Shown here in pieces: positions 8,013 through 16,255 of a DNA stretch of 28,403 nucleotides. Under the pieces are notes generated by a model. That model worked only from the letters and a program-made list of their open reading frames with translations, ran no database searches and had not been told where the DNA came from. Both the position numbers and the translations under genes were made by a program. Location of the stretch: NCBI GenBank assembly GCA_964651515.1, contig CAZYYB010000036.1, positions 1-28,403 of the forward strand, in the 5' to 3' direction. This DNA is from BOG-1184 sp964651515. GTDB lineage: Bacteria; Fibrobacterota; Chitinivibrionia; Chitinivibrionales; Chitinispirillaceae. Position 1 is the stretch's first letter. Each line of letters opens with the position of its first letter.

Positions 8013-8055
8013 TGGATGGCCGAGCCGGGTCACCCCCGCGATGGGGGAGCGCTTC
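8013..8055. repeat. 43-nt dispersed intergenic repeat, copy A
   Basis: Bases 8013-8055 match 26112-26154 at 39 of 43 positions by eye. Both start TGGATGGCCGAGCCG and end GCTTC, and both are in the same orientation. Both copies are intergenic, shortly after the stop codon of a + strand gene. In this copy, CCCCC and GGGGG around GCGAT can form a short hairpin; in copy B the right arm is degraded. The nature of the repeat is not known. Confidence 0.75.
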
Positions 8056-8117
8056 CACACTTCCTTAATTAAACGGCTTTCTTTCACCGAATAACACAAG
8101 ATAAAAGGGATAACCAT

Positions 8118-8594
8118 ATGGCTCAACTTCGACGGACCGACCGGCGGATCGATGATGCCGCCGAGATGAAGGACATCGTGGAGCGGGCGGACGCCTGCCG
8201 CCTTGCCTTCGCCGACAACGGCATGCCCTATATCGTCACGATGAGTTTCGGCTACACCTGGGACGACCGGCTCGTCCTCTATTTCCATGGAGCAAAGGCG
8301 GGGAGGAAGATCGATCTCCTCAAAAAGAACAGTCCGGTCTGCTTCGAGATGGATATCGACCACGAAATTTACAAAGACGAGGAGCCGTGCCGCTGGGGGG
8401 TGAAATTCCGGAGCCTCGTCGGCTACGGGAGGCTCGATATCGTGGCCGACCCGGCCGAGCGGGTCCGCGGGCTCGAACTGGTCATGCGGCACTACGGCTT
8501 TCCCGGACACCCGCAGTTCAACGAGAAGGTGCTGTCGGTGACCGAGGTGCTGCGGCTCGACGCCACGGAGGTCAGCGGGAAGAAGAGGGTGTAG
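8118..8594 (+). CDS. Pyridoxamine 5'-phosphate oxidase-fold flavoprotein, NimA-like
   Basis: This 158-residue protein follows the NimA / PNPOx-like pattern closely: RRTDRRIDD at the start, CRLAFADNGMPYIVTMSFGY, LVLYFHGAKAGRKIDLLKKN, CFEMDIDHEI, then CRWGVKFRSLVGYGRLDIV and a helix LELVMRHYG. Proteins of this group bind FMN or heme-like cofactors in a split beta-barrel. Some confer 5-nitroimidazole resistance, but most chromosomal copies are general FMN-binding reductases of unknown substrate. The start is supported by AAGGGA 7 bases upstream. It is convergent with the long minus-strand gene, with a palindrome between them. Assignment to the fold is strong; a resistance role should not be assumed. 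Confidence 0.88.
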   Translation: MAQLRRTDRRIDDAAEMKDIVERADACRLAFADNGMPYIVTMSFGYTWDDRLVLYFHGAKAGRKIDLLKKNSPVCFEMDIDHEIYKDEEPCRWGVKFRSLVGYGRLDIVADPAERVRGLELVMRHYGFPGHPQFNEKVLSVTEVLRLDATEVSGKKRV

Positions 8595-8731
8595 GGCCGC
8601 CTCACCGGACTATTAAAGCCTTCGTTGCCCAAATGCGGAACTGTGTGGCACGGATGGAATTAACCCGGTATCCGACGGAAATTATCGCATCAAGACCATA
8701 AAATTGTGTCCGTATGATTTCCCGTCTTCGG

Positions 8732-8758
8732 CAGTATTCCGGAATTTCCGGAGTACTG
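8732..8758. terminator. 27-nt near-perfect palindrome between convergent genes
   Basis: The left arm CAGTATTCCGGAA and the right arm TTCCGGAGTACTG pair fully apart from one G-T wobble, around one central base. It sits in the 239-base gap between the NimA-like gene and the activase gene, both of which point into it. It is a plausible bidirectional transcription stop, but no real T-run follows on either strand, so a protein-binding site is also possible. The rest of the 8595-8833 gap holds nothing else I can name. Confidence 0.4.
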
Positions 8759-8833
8759 TTTCCTGTCCAAGCTCGGCTGTTTTGAATATGTTTTTCATGA
8801 TTTTTATTGATCGTTTTCTTTGCCATGTCCGCC

Positions 8834-11800
8834 TTACAGTATTCCCGGCATAAAAGCCCGCCTCGCCGATTTCCCCACCATCCCGCACAGCTTCAAAAGC
8901 GGCCTCTTCTCAAGTGAAAATCGCCCGCCCGACTTTTTTCTTATTGCCGCCATGCGTTCGTGCACCTTTGTCGCCTGCAGGACAAACGATTCGAGGTTTG
9001 CCTCGACGATCTGCGGAAACGGCATGCCGTCGGTCTCGACGGCAAGAAAGGGCAGGCTGCCGATATCCTCGAACGCCCGGGCGCGGTCTTTCCATCCGGG
9101 AAGGCGGCCCTTGCCCTCGGCGGTCATCTCTTTCTTGAGCATCGATTCGGCCACGCGGGAGGGCATGCAGCCGAAGGGACCGATGGAGATCACCCCGCAC
9201 GAGGGTTCGAGGATCTCCCGCAGCGCGCAGCCGACGGTCAGGATGGTTTCGCCGCGGAAATTGATATTGATCAGGTGACGCGCGCTTGCCACCGTCTTCT
9301 CCACCTCCACCAGTTCAAAGGGGTAGACGCCGCTGCGCGAGAGCAGGGATTTGATGCGCCACTCCCACCACTCCTGGAGGCGGCTCGTGAGCCGTATCCG
9401 CATCCGTTCACCCTTGGTAAGCGGGTGCTCGACGAGGCCGGCGTTGACCACCATGTTGTTGTAGAGCATGTACTCCGCAATCGGCGCGACCCGCACCATG
9501 AAGCCGGCGCGTTCGAGGTAATCGACGATGTTCTTCCGCGAAAACTCGTCGCGCCGGACGTAGATCTCGCCGACCAGGGAGACGATCGGGATGGTTGCGG
9601 GCGAGCGGGCGAGCGGGATGCCCGATAGCCGCTTTGCAAAGTCGGCCAGGAGTTTCCCGAGGTCGCCGCCGCGGCTTCCTTCGAGATAGCCCAGGATGGT
9701 TCGCCACTCCTCCTCGACGGCGGCAAGTGCGGCGTCACGGTTATCGGCAGCGACCGACAGCATGCCCCGGATATCCCCCACCGCGTCGGCCACTACGATG
9801 CCCTGCCACCCCTTGAGCAGGGCGCGATTGCCCAGGCCGCCGTAGCCGTTCTCGTCGGTCAGGGACAGGACCGCCGCGTTCTCGATCCGGTTCTTCTCGA
9901 TGACCTGGGCGAGAGCCCGCCCGTACTGGCCGAGTCGGCACGGCCCGCCGCCGGTCGGCATGAAGAGCAGGGTCACGAGATTCGGGTTCGTCCTCTTTTT
10001 CAGGTAGCTCATGAACGAGCCGGTGGTGACCAGGTAGGGGAGGCACTCCTTGCAGGTCGCATTTTTCCTGCCTTCGAGCAGTTCCTCCTTGCGGGCGATC
10101 GGAAGGGCGCGCGCGCGTAAACCGCGGCCGCGCAGCACCGCGGCGAGCGCCTCCGTGCCGTAGCGTCCCATATTCGGAATGACGATCTCGACCGACTCAT
10201 CCGTCAGGTCGAGACGCTTCCCGGCCGAGGAGACGACGCGCAGGGGCGATTCGCCGAGGAGCCGGGCCGGGCGAAAGGCGTGACGGAGCGGCAGCGGCGC
10301 TGCAAGCCGGCGGAAGCCCGCCATGATATCGAGCGCCGCCTCGACCCGGGTGTCGATCCCGGCGTCGGCCGTGTGCTGGTCGACCTCGAGCGTGAGCGAC
10401 GGCTTGGCTCCCATGGCCCGGCGGAAGTAGCCGAGCAGGAAGGAGTCCGGACCGCAGGAAAAATTGGTAATGTAAAAGCCGAACAGGTTCGGATGATCTT
10501 TGACATAGGAGGCCGCCTTCATGATCTTCTGCCCGGTCGCCCAGTACATGCGGCGGTCCACCTCGCGGTCGGCGGCGGGCAGCATGTCGTACGGGATCAC
10601 CAGTCGGCCGCGCGAGGCGGTTTTGTGGGGGATGCCCTTGCAGGCATCCGCGGCAAAGGCGCTGTACGGCCGGCCGAATACCACGATCCCGAAGGCGGCC
10701 GGATCGGCATCGAGCCGGGCGAGCGCCATTTTCCCCTCCTCGATGAGTCGCTCCTCGAACGCCTTCTGGCGGCAGCAGGCGAAGCGCCAGGCTTCACGCA
10801 CGCTTCCCTCGGCGATCCCCATGGAACGCGCCATGGCCGCGACGGCGTCCTCCGCCGCTTCGTAGGAGGCGTTCATGTTGAGCACCGGGGAGAGGAGCAC
10901 GATCGCGAGCCGATCGAGCTCGGCCCGGAACGTGGTCCGCAGGTAGTAGGGTTCCCCCTGGACAAATACGCACGTCTTGCTCCAGATGGGTACCGACTTG
11001 ACCGGCAGGAGCGAAACCTGGGGCAGGAAGAGGTAATCGGGTTTCCTGCCGAGCAGGTGGTGGAAGCTGCCGTGCGTTATCTCGGCGGGAAGGCAGAACG
11101 ACGACTCGGTCCGCGCCACGCCTTCGGGGTCGATCGCGTCGGGCAGGACAAGGGAGAATCCGAGCCGGTCGAAGAAGTTCGAGTAGAGCGGGTAGAGCGA
11201 ATGGGTGAGAAACGACCGCATGATACCGACCGTCCTCTCGGGACGGTCCGGATCGGTCCGCTTGCCCGGCGACGGCGCGACGCCGTATTCCCCGAAGAGC
11301 AGCCGCTGCCGCAGCGCAACCAGGTCGAGATCCGCGACCGACACCTCGCGATGGAGCCGGAGATTCGCATAGCGGTTGCAGACGCCGCCGAAGGGGTAGC
11401 TCCGGCCGCCGATACGGATGCGCAGAATCTCGCACTTCGCCTCACACTTCTCCCGTCCCCCGGTGCAGACGAAGCCGCCTTCGCGGACGGCGTCGCGTTC
11501 GACCAGTTCGTCGAGGCCAAACGAGCCCGCAGGCGAAAGACCCCGTTCGATCCGGCCGGCGGTCTCGATCGCCACGCCGAAGGCGCCCATGAGCCCGGGA
11601 TCGGGCGGCACGATGATCGGCGCGTTCATGAGCGAGGCCATGGCCAGCGGCACCGCCCGGTTGTAGCAGACCCCTCCCTGCATGAAGATCTTCGCGCCCG
11701 CGCCGCGCGAACCCTTGACACGGTTGAGGTAGTTGAGGCAGATGGAATAGACGAGTCCGGCGAGGATCTCCTCGACGCCGAACCCCTCCTGGCCCGCGGT

Positions 11801-13231
11801 TTTGATATCGCTCGAGATGAAGGCCGCGCACTGATCGGTAAAGTTCGGCGGCGAGAGCCCCTCGAGGGCGAGGTCCGCGATCTGCTCGGTTGCCACATTG
11901 AGCGACTCCCGGGCCGACTCTTCGAGGAAGGAGCCGGTACCGGCGCTGCACGCCTCGTTCATGGCATAATCGGAAGCGACCCCGGCGGTGAGATAGGTGT
12001 ACTTGGCATCCTGGCCGCCGATTTCAAAGATCGTATCGACGTCGGGATCGAAAAACGCCGCCGCCGCCGCATGCGCGATGATCTCGTTAATCACGTTGTC
12101 GGTCAGCCCGTGCAGCGCCGCGATCTGCCTGCCCGAGCCGGTGACGCCCAGGCCGATGATCGGCAGGGGTACCCCGGCGGTCTGCGAGCGGAGCGCGGCG
12201 TAGCAGGCGCGCGACGCCGCGACCGGATCGCCGTTTGTCCGCAGGTAGACCGATGCAACCACCATCCGGTCGGATTGACGCATAAGGACGGCCTTGGTGG
12301 TCGTGGACCCGACGTCGAGCCCGAGGATGCAGGTATCGCCCTGGCGGGGGGTATCGCGGCGCGAGGGCTTGAAATCGACCAGTGTGGCCGCCTCGCGCAG
12401 GGGGCGGTGGCGGGCGAAGGAGTCGAAACGGTTGTGGACGAGGGCGTCGGGGGCGGAGGGCAGGGGGAGGACCTCGTGGTCGAGCGCCCGGAGCGCCGCA
12501 CCGTAGGCTTCGAAGCAGGCCGCAAGCGGCGGGAGTTCGAGGAGCGGATACCGCGTCTTCAGGTGGCCGATCATGGCGAGGTTCAGCGAACCTCCCCCGA
12601 TGAGGGCGATCCGGTCGCACCCTTCGGTCTTGAGCAGCTCGTGAATTTTTTCGGCCATCATGAGGCAGAGTCCGGCGACGATGTCGGCCTTCGACTCCCC
12701 TTTGTTGAGCGCATGGGTACAGTCGCTCTTGCAGAACACGCTGCAACGTCCGGCGATGCGGCGCGGATTGCCGGCGAGGGCGAGCGTCACCGCCTCGTCG
12801 AGCGTCAACCCCATCCGCCGGATCTGCTGGAGGAAGAATTCGCCGGTCCCGGAGGCGCACTTGTTGCCCGAAAGCACCGCGCCGATCCCGCCCGTGCGGT
12901 TCACCGTATAGGCAAGCTGCGTTTCGCCGCCCGAGCTGATCACCGCCTGCGGGAAGGTTTTTCCGGCATAGACCCTTGCGAGCGCATACTCGACCGCTTC
13001 CGGTTCGGAAAGTGACGACAGGGCGACGCACTGCCGGAACGACCGGCCGGTGACCGCGATGCGGGCGGACGCGGGGTCGGGGACGCTCCCGATGAGGTCA
13101 AGGAAGACCTTTTTGGGATTTCCCTCGTGCGCCAGGCGCAGGGAGTTGTCGACGGCTATCGCCTTGCCGTCCTTCGACAGTTCGACATATTGGAGGGTCG
13201 TTGCGCCGAAACAGATGCCGATAGCTCTCAT
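8834..13231 (-). CDS. Giant acyl-CoA dehydratase activase: two BadF/BcrA ATPase domains + DUF2229 + HgdB-like domain
   Basis: This 1465-residue protein has four modules. Residues 1-250 are an ASKHA/BadF-type domain with a degenerate phosphate loop (GICFGATTLQ), GGETQ (101-105), and Cys125 and Cys163. Residues 300-560 are a second, canonical activator with GLDVGSTTTKA, GGQDAK (405-410), and the cluster ligands Cys428 (NEACSAGTGSF) and Cys468 (FTDQCAAF). About 660-880 resembles DUF2229. About 1010-1465 resembles the 2-hydroxyglutaryl-CoA dehydratase D component, with CKECLP (1060), GGGPCRLGQYG (1094-1104) and GPFGCMPSR. In the family, the activator hydrolyses ATP to push an electron from its [4Fe-4S] cluster into the dehydratase. 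The role of these fused forms is not established. The ATG at 13231 is chosen for its AGGA box and family start; no CoA-transferase or dehydratase partner genes are adjacent. Confidence 0.9.
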   Translation of the reverse strand: MRAIGICFGATTLQYVELSKDGKAIAVDNSLRLAHEGNPKKVFLDLIGSVPDPASARIAVTGRSFRQCVALSSLSEPEAVEYALARVYAGKTFPQAVISSGGETQLAYTVNRTGGIGAVLSGNKCASGTGEFFLQQIRRMGLTLDEAVTLALAGNPRRIAGRCSVFCKSDCTHALNKGESKADIVAGLCLMMAEKIHELLKTEGCDRIALIGGGSLNLAMIGHLKTRYPLLELPPLAACFEAYGAALRALDHEVLPLPSAPDALVHNRFDSFARHRPLREAATLVDFKPSRRDTPRQGDTCILGLDVGSTTTKAVLMRQSDRMVVASVYLRTNGDPVAASRACYAALRSQTAGVPLPIIGLGVTGSGRQIAALHGLTDNVINEIIAHAAAAAFFDPDVDTIFEIGGQDAKYTYLTAGVASDYAMNEACSAGTGSFLEESARESLNVATEQIADLALEGLSPPNFTDQCAAFISSDIKTAGQEGFGVEEILAGLVYSICLNYLNRVKGSRGAGAKIFMQGGVCYNRAVPLAMASLMNAPIIVPPDPGLMGAFGVAIETAGRIERGLSPAGSFGLDELVERDAVREGGFVCTGGREKCEAKCEILRIRIGGRSYPFGGVCNRYANLRLHREVSVADLDLVALRQRLLFGEYGVAPSPGKRTDPDRPERTVGIMRSFLTHSLYPLYSNFFDRLGFSLVLPDAIDPEGVARTESSFCLPAEITHGSFHHLLGRKPDYLFLPQVSLLPVKSVPIWSKTCVFVQGEPYYLRTTFRAELDRLAIVLLSPVLNMNASYEAAEDAVAAMARSMGIAEGSVREAWRFACCRQKAFEERLIEEGKMALARLDADPAAFGIVVFGRPYSAFAADACKGIPHKTASRGRLVIPYDMLPAADREVDRRMYWATGQKIMKAASYVKDHPNLFGFYITNFSCGPDSFLLGYFRRAMGAKPSLTLEVDQHTADAGIDTRVEAALDIMAGFRRLAAPLPLRHAFRPARLLGESPLRVVSSAGKRLDLTDESVEIVIPNMGRYGTEALAAVLRGRGLRARALPIARKEELLEGRKNATCKECLPYLVTTGSFMSYLKKRTNPNLVTLLFMPTGGGPCRLGQYGRALAQVIEKNRIENAAVLSLTDENGYGGLGNRALLKGWQGIVVADAVGDIRGMLSVAADNRDAALAAVEEEWRTILGYLEGSRGGDLGKLLADFAKRLSGIPLARSPATIPIVSLVGEIYVRRDEFSRKNIVDYLERAGFMVRVAPIAEYMLYNNMVVNAGLVEHPLTKGERMRIRLTSRLQEWWEWRIKSLLSRSGVYPFELVEVEKTVASARHLININFRGETILTVGCALREILEPSCGVISIGPFGCMPSRVAESMLKKEMTAEGKGRLPGWKDRARAFEDIGSLPFLAVETDGMPFPQIVEANLESFVLQATKVHERMAAIRKKSGGRFSLEKRPLLKLCGMVGKSARRAFMPGIL

Positions 13232-13286
13232 GGGCGATTCCTGAATGTATTTTTTTCCGGGTCGGTGCTCTTCGTTGTAATCCCAC

Positions 13287-13315
13287 AAAATAAAACTTTT
13301 CGGGCCGGTGCGCAA
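13287..13315 (-). promoter_or_regulatory. Candidate promoter of the activase gene
   Basis: On the minus strand, TTGCGC (13310-13315) and TATTTT (13287-13292) are 17 bases apart, about 56 bases ahead of the activase start. The gap between the divergent activase and transglutaminase-like genes is only 90 bases, so both promoters must lie here. The -35 box matches the consensus in only half its positions. Confidence 0.3.
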
Positions 13316-13321
13316 ACCCCT

Positions 13322-15061
13322 ATGGCAACAACGCTGTATGACGAAAACGATCCCCGCTCGGTCGAACGCTACTCTTCGGCCGTCACGCTGTCCGATATGG
13401 AGGTTTTTATCTTTCCCGAGTTGCTCTATGCGCTCGTGCTTGCCAATATCATGTCGCCGAGGCTCTGGCGGTGGCGGAGCGATCCCTGGTTCGACGGCTC
13501 CGGAAAAATGTCGCCGCAGCGCCGGATCATGCGCTTGAAACAGTACATCATGGAGCACTTCGCCTTCAATCTCGACCTGGACACCTGGGGGTTGACGACC
13601 AAGGGGAAGGAGCTTGCCAGGTTTTCGTCATTCATCAAGCCCGAGGTGCTTGAAAAAAGCAACGCCCTGTTCGGCTACGAGGGCGACAAGTACTACTTCG
13701 CCATCGACATCCGGCGGCATTTCGGCCTTGATAAATACACTTCCGACAGCATTCCCTACTGGAAGACCGAGACGATCGAGGCGATGGAGAGCTTCCGCTA
13801 CAAACCCGGCTACCCGACCGGGGCCGGCGAATGCGTGTCGCTCTCGGCCCTGTATGCGGCCGCGGCCTTCGTCGTCGCGGGGATTTCGCTCGACCGGATC
13901 TTTCTCCTGGCCACGCCGCTCCACTCCCAGAACTTCCTCGACATCGGAACCGGCATTCTGACCAACAACCGCCGGATCGTCACGCGGACCATGTGGTTCA
14001 ACGGATCGGAGCTCTCCGCCAAGGCCCGCCGGGCGCTCGAAAACGAACAGGTGACGATCGTCGCGGACCGGACCGGCTACATCCATTCGCTCTATCCCGA
14101 GGCCACCATAAACCCCGAGCGCTACCGGGCTCTTTCGTCCCGGTTGCGCTCGTTCCTCTCGTCCGATTTCATCGACTTCGAGATTCTCGCCAATTTCCTG
14201 CGCTGCCAGTCGCAGCTCCAGCGCTGTTTCCAGATCGCCTATACCGCCTTCGACAAGACCCGCTACATCGAGGCGGAGAAGGTGTTCGCCTATGAACACA
14301 ACTCCAAGGCGCGCGTCGGCGACGGGATGCGCGGCCTCCTGCTCGGCGAGATCGAGGAGGACGAATTCTATCCCGGCCCGATTCCCGGAAGGCTCCTGCT
14401 CAACGAACTGGAGGAGTTCTTCCGCACCACGCGCGTATCTCTTGACGACAAGGACACCATCGAGCGGCTGAAGTCGCAGCTCCACCATGCGTGCTACAGC
14501 GTGGACCAGGTGATCCCGGAGCTGAAAAAATTCTGCCGGACCGAGCCGCGCCTCCCCGCCTTCGGGGAGAAGCTGCCCGTCGAAACGACGCCCATCGATC
14601 TGGACGGGGTGGCCTCGGCGGCTGAGGCGCGGGAACGGATCGGGGCTCTGCGCGGGTCGAATGCGAGCTGCGACCTGGCCTTCAGCGCTTTCCGCGATTG
14701 CGCCGCCGCGCCCTGGAAGCCGTTTCTCAAGGCCGCCCTCGAACGCAACCCGGTCTGCATCGAGGGGCTGAAGGACCGGACACTTGACGAATCGTACGCT
14801 TCGCTTGCGGAGATGGCGAACGATTCCATCTATGAGGAACCGTCCCGTATCGCCCAGCCCGACGAGGTGTGGAACTACCGACGCGGGGACGGGCTGGAGA
14901 AGGCGATCTGCCTGGCGGACGTCGTAAGGGCGCGGGAGCCGGAAGCGGTGATGCGGTTCGAACGGACGGAGGGAGGGGTCAGGCTGGTAGCGGGCGGGGA
15001 ACGGTCGTTTGAGTTCGGTTCATCGAAGAGCGTCGAGTTGCCGGAAAAAAAAGATTTTTAG
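13322..15061 (+). CDS. Uncharacterised protein with a transglutaminase-like core
   Basis: I do not recognise this 579-residue protein as a named family. It has no signal peptide or membrane segment, so it should be cytoplasmic. Residues 155-220 read like a transglutaminase/papain-like core: FRYKPGYPTGAGECVSLSAL with Cys171 at a helix start, then a hydrophobic strand LDRIFLLATPLHSQNFLDIG with His201, and Asp207 or Asn215/216 as a possible third residue. The segment after it (RIVTRTMWFNG, ADRTGYIHSLYPE) is beta-rich. The N-terminal 150 residues and the C-terminal 300 are helical and unassigned; the C-terminus has an acidic EIEEDEFYPG segment. The ATG at 13322 lacks a good Shine-Dalgarno; the frame is open upstream and a GTG at 13265 is possible. 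It is divergent from the activase gene. The enzymatic reading is inference. Confidence 0.78.
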   Translation: MATTLYDENDPRSVERYSSAVTLSDMEVFIFPELLYALVLANIMSPRLWRWRSDPWFDGSGKMSPQRRIMRLKQYIMEHFAFNLDLDTWGLTTKGKELARFSSFIKPEVLEKSNALFGYEGDKYYFAIDIRRHFGLDKYTSDSIPYWKTETIEAMESFRYKPGYPTGAGECVSLSALYAAAAFVVAGISLDRIFLLATPLHSQNFLDIGTGILTNNRRIVTRTMWFNGSELSAKARRALENEQVTIVADRTGYIHSLYPEATINPERYRALSSRLRSFLSSDFIDFEILANFLRCQSQLQRCFQIAYTAFDKTRYIEAEKVFAYEHNSKARVGDGMRGLLLGEIEEDEFYPGPIPGRLLLNELEEFFRTTRVSLDDKDTIERLKSQLHHACYSVDQVIPELKKFCRTEPRLPAFGEKLPVETTPIDLDGVASAAEARERIGALRGSNASCDLAFSAFRDCAAAPWKPFLKAALERNPVCIEGLKDRTLDESYASLAEMANDSIYEEPSRIAQPDEVWNYRRGDGLEKAICLADVVRAREPEAVMRFERTEGGVRLVAGGERSFEFGSSKSVELPEKKDF

Positions 15062-15191
15062 GAAAAGGATACAATAACCTGAAAGACCGATTTTTGAAGT
15101 CGATTGAGATAGTTGATCCACTCGAGGAAAAAATGTAGTTTGTATCGGAAATGACAGGGTGAACGGAAAAAGATCGGCTGCTTTTCTTCCT

Positions 15192-16019
15192 TCACCCCTC
15201 GTCTTTCATCTTTTTTATCTCTTCCCACTCCCGGGCGATCCCGTCCTCGTTGTTGGTCCATTTCGATACCCGGCTCGCCGCGCTCTTCACCTCGGCCCCG
15301 GCGTTCGCCATGGCGACGCCCAGTCCAGCCCTTTGCAGCATGGGAATATCGTTCTGTGAGTCGCCGAACGCCGCGACTTGCGATAGCTCTATCCCGTAGG
15401 CGTGCGCGAGCGCTTCGAGACCCGATGCTTTGTTCGCCTTCGGATCGAGAAATTCGAGATAGTAATCCCACGTCCGGCAGATGTAGACCGATTCGCCCCA
15501 GAGCGCCCTGAACTGCCGTTCCTGCTCGTCGAGAAAGGGTTTCGAACCGACGAAGATGATCTTTGAGGGCAGGCGTCCCTTAAACCGGTCGAGCGATGTT
15601 TCGAACCGGTAGGTCGAGGAGGTCTGCCGCACGTAGAGATCGATCCACGGGGACGAATTTTCCGTTCGCACGGCATAGAGCTTGCCGTCGATGTAGTAGT
15701 TGAGGGCGAACTCGCGGTCCCGGCCGTAATCGATGAGGAAATCGGCGATCGAGCTCGACAGGGGGGCATAATAGATGCGCGATGAGCCGTGGTCGCTTCC
15801 CGTCCATACCTCGGCGCCGTTCAGGGTCAGGAGCGCCACGTCGCCGAGTCCGAACGGGAGGTAGCGGTCGACGCTGCTTCCTATTCTGCCCGTTGCAAAG
15901 GCAATGACGCCGCCCGCCGCTGCGATCTCACGCAGGGCCAGCGTATTGGCCGGCGAAAGCAGTTTCCGGTCGTCGAGAAGGGTTCCGTCGAGGTCGAAGG
16001 CAAAAAGCTTGTATCGCAT
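15192..16019 (-). CDS. HAD-superfamily phosphatase, Cof/YidA type (class IIB)
   Basis: This 275-residue protein starts with the HAD nucleophile motif FAFDLDGTLLDD (Asp9 and Asp11), followed by FATGR (motif II region). Near the C-terminus it has KASGLEALAHAYGI (motif III Lys) and AAFGDSQNDIPML (motif IV acidic residues). The large C2-type cap between them (about residues 85-185) marks the Cof/YidA group, which dephosphorylates sugar phosphates, nucleotides or cofactor intermediates in the cytoplasm; specificity cannot be read from sequence. It is a single gene on the minus strand, convergent with the transglutaminase-like gene. The 130-base gap at 15062-15191 is AT-rich and holds no clear terminator. 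The ribosome-binding site (GGGGA) is rather far from the ATG. Confidence 0.9.
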   Translation of the reverse strand: MRYKLFAFDLDGTLLDDRKLLSPANTLALREIAAAGGVIAFATGRIGSSVDRYLPFGLGDVALLTLNGAEVWTGSDHGSSRIYYAPLSSSIADFLIDYGRDREFALNYYIDGKLYAVRTENSSPWIDLYVRQTSSTYRFETSLDRFKGRLPSKIIFVGSKPFLDEQERQFRALWGESVYICRTWDYYLEFLDPKANKASGLEALAHAYGIELSQVAAFGDSQNDIPMLQRAGLGVAMANAGAEVKSAASRVSKWTNNEDGIAREWEEIKKMKDEG

Positions 16020-16255
16020 AGTCGGCTATTTCCCCGGCAATCGCCTGGGTGGGAGGTCGGAAGAAACCGGGAGCCGGCGATGGTATCGAATTTGCTCCCT
16101 CTTCAATGAGTGCATCATCGGTATAAAATACCTCAGTCCGGCGGGTCGGCGGCAGTCCGCAAGAAGCTTCTATTGCTGCCGGAGGAGGCATCGAAAATGT
16201 ATTTTAAAGCTCTGCATTCGATAACGATATGACCTTCCATGAGCCGGAGGCAGGT

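Noticed and set aside
8118..8594. Calling the NimA-like protein a nitroimidazole-resistance gene
   Set aside because: The fold is shared by many FMN- or heme-binding proteins and nothing in the context supports resistance.
8602..8826. 74-codon minus-strand frame in the gap before the activase gene's 3' end
   Set aside because: No ribosome-binding site, unusual composition, and it runs across the palindrome. More likely non-coding.
10280..13015. Long open frame (911 codons) on the + strand opposite the activase gene
   Set aside because: It mirrors the codon pattern of the well-supported minus-strand gene in GC-rich DNA. Its translation is Arg/Gly/Glu-rich with no domain.
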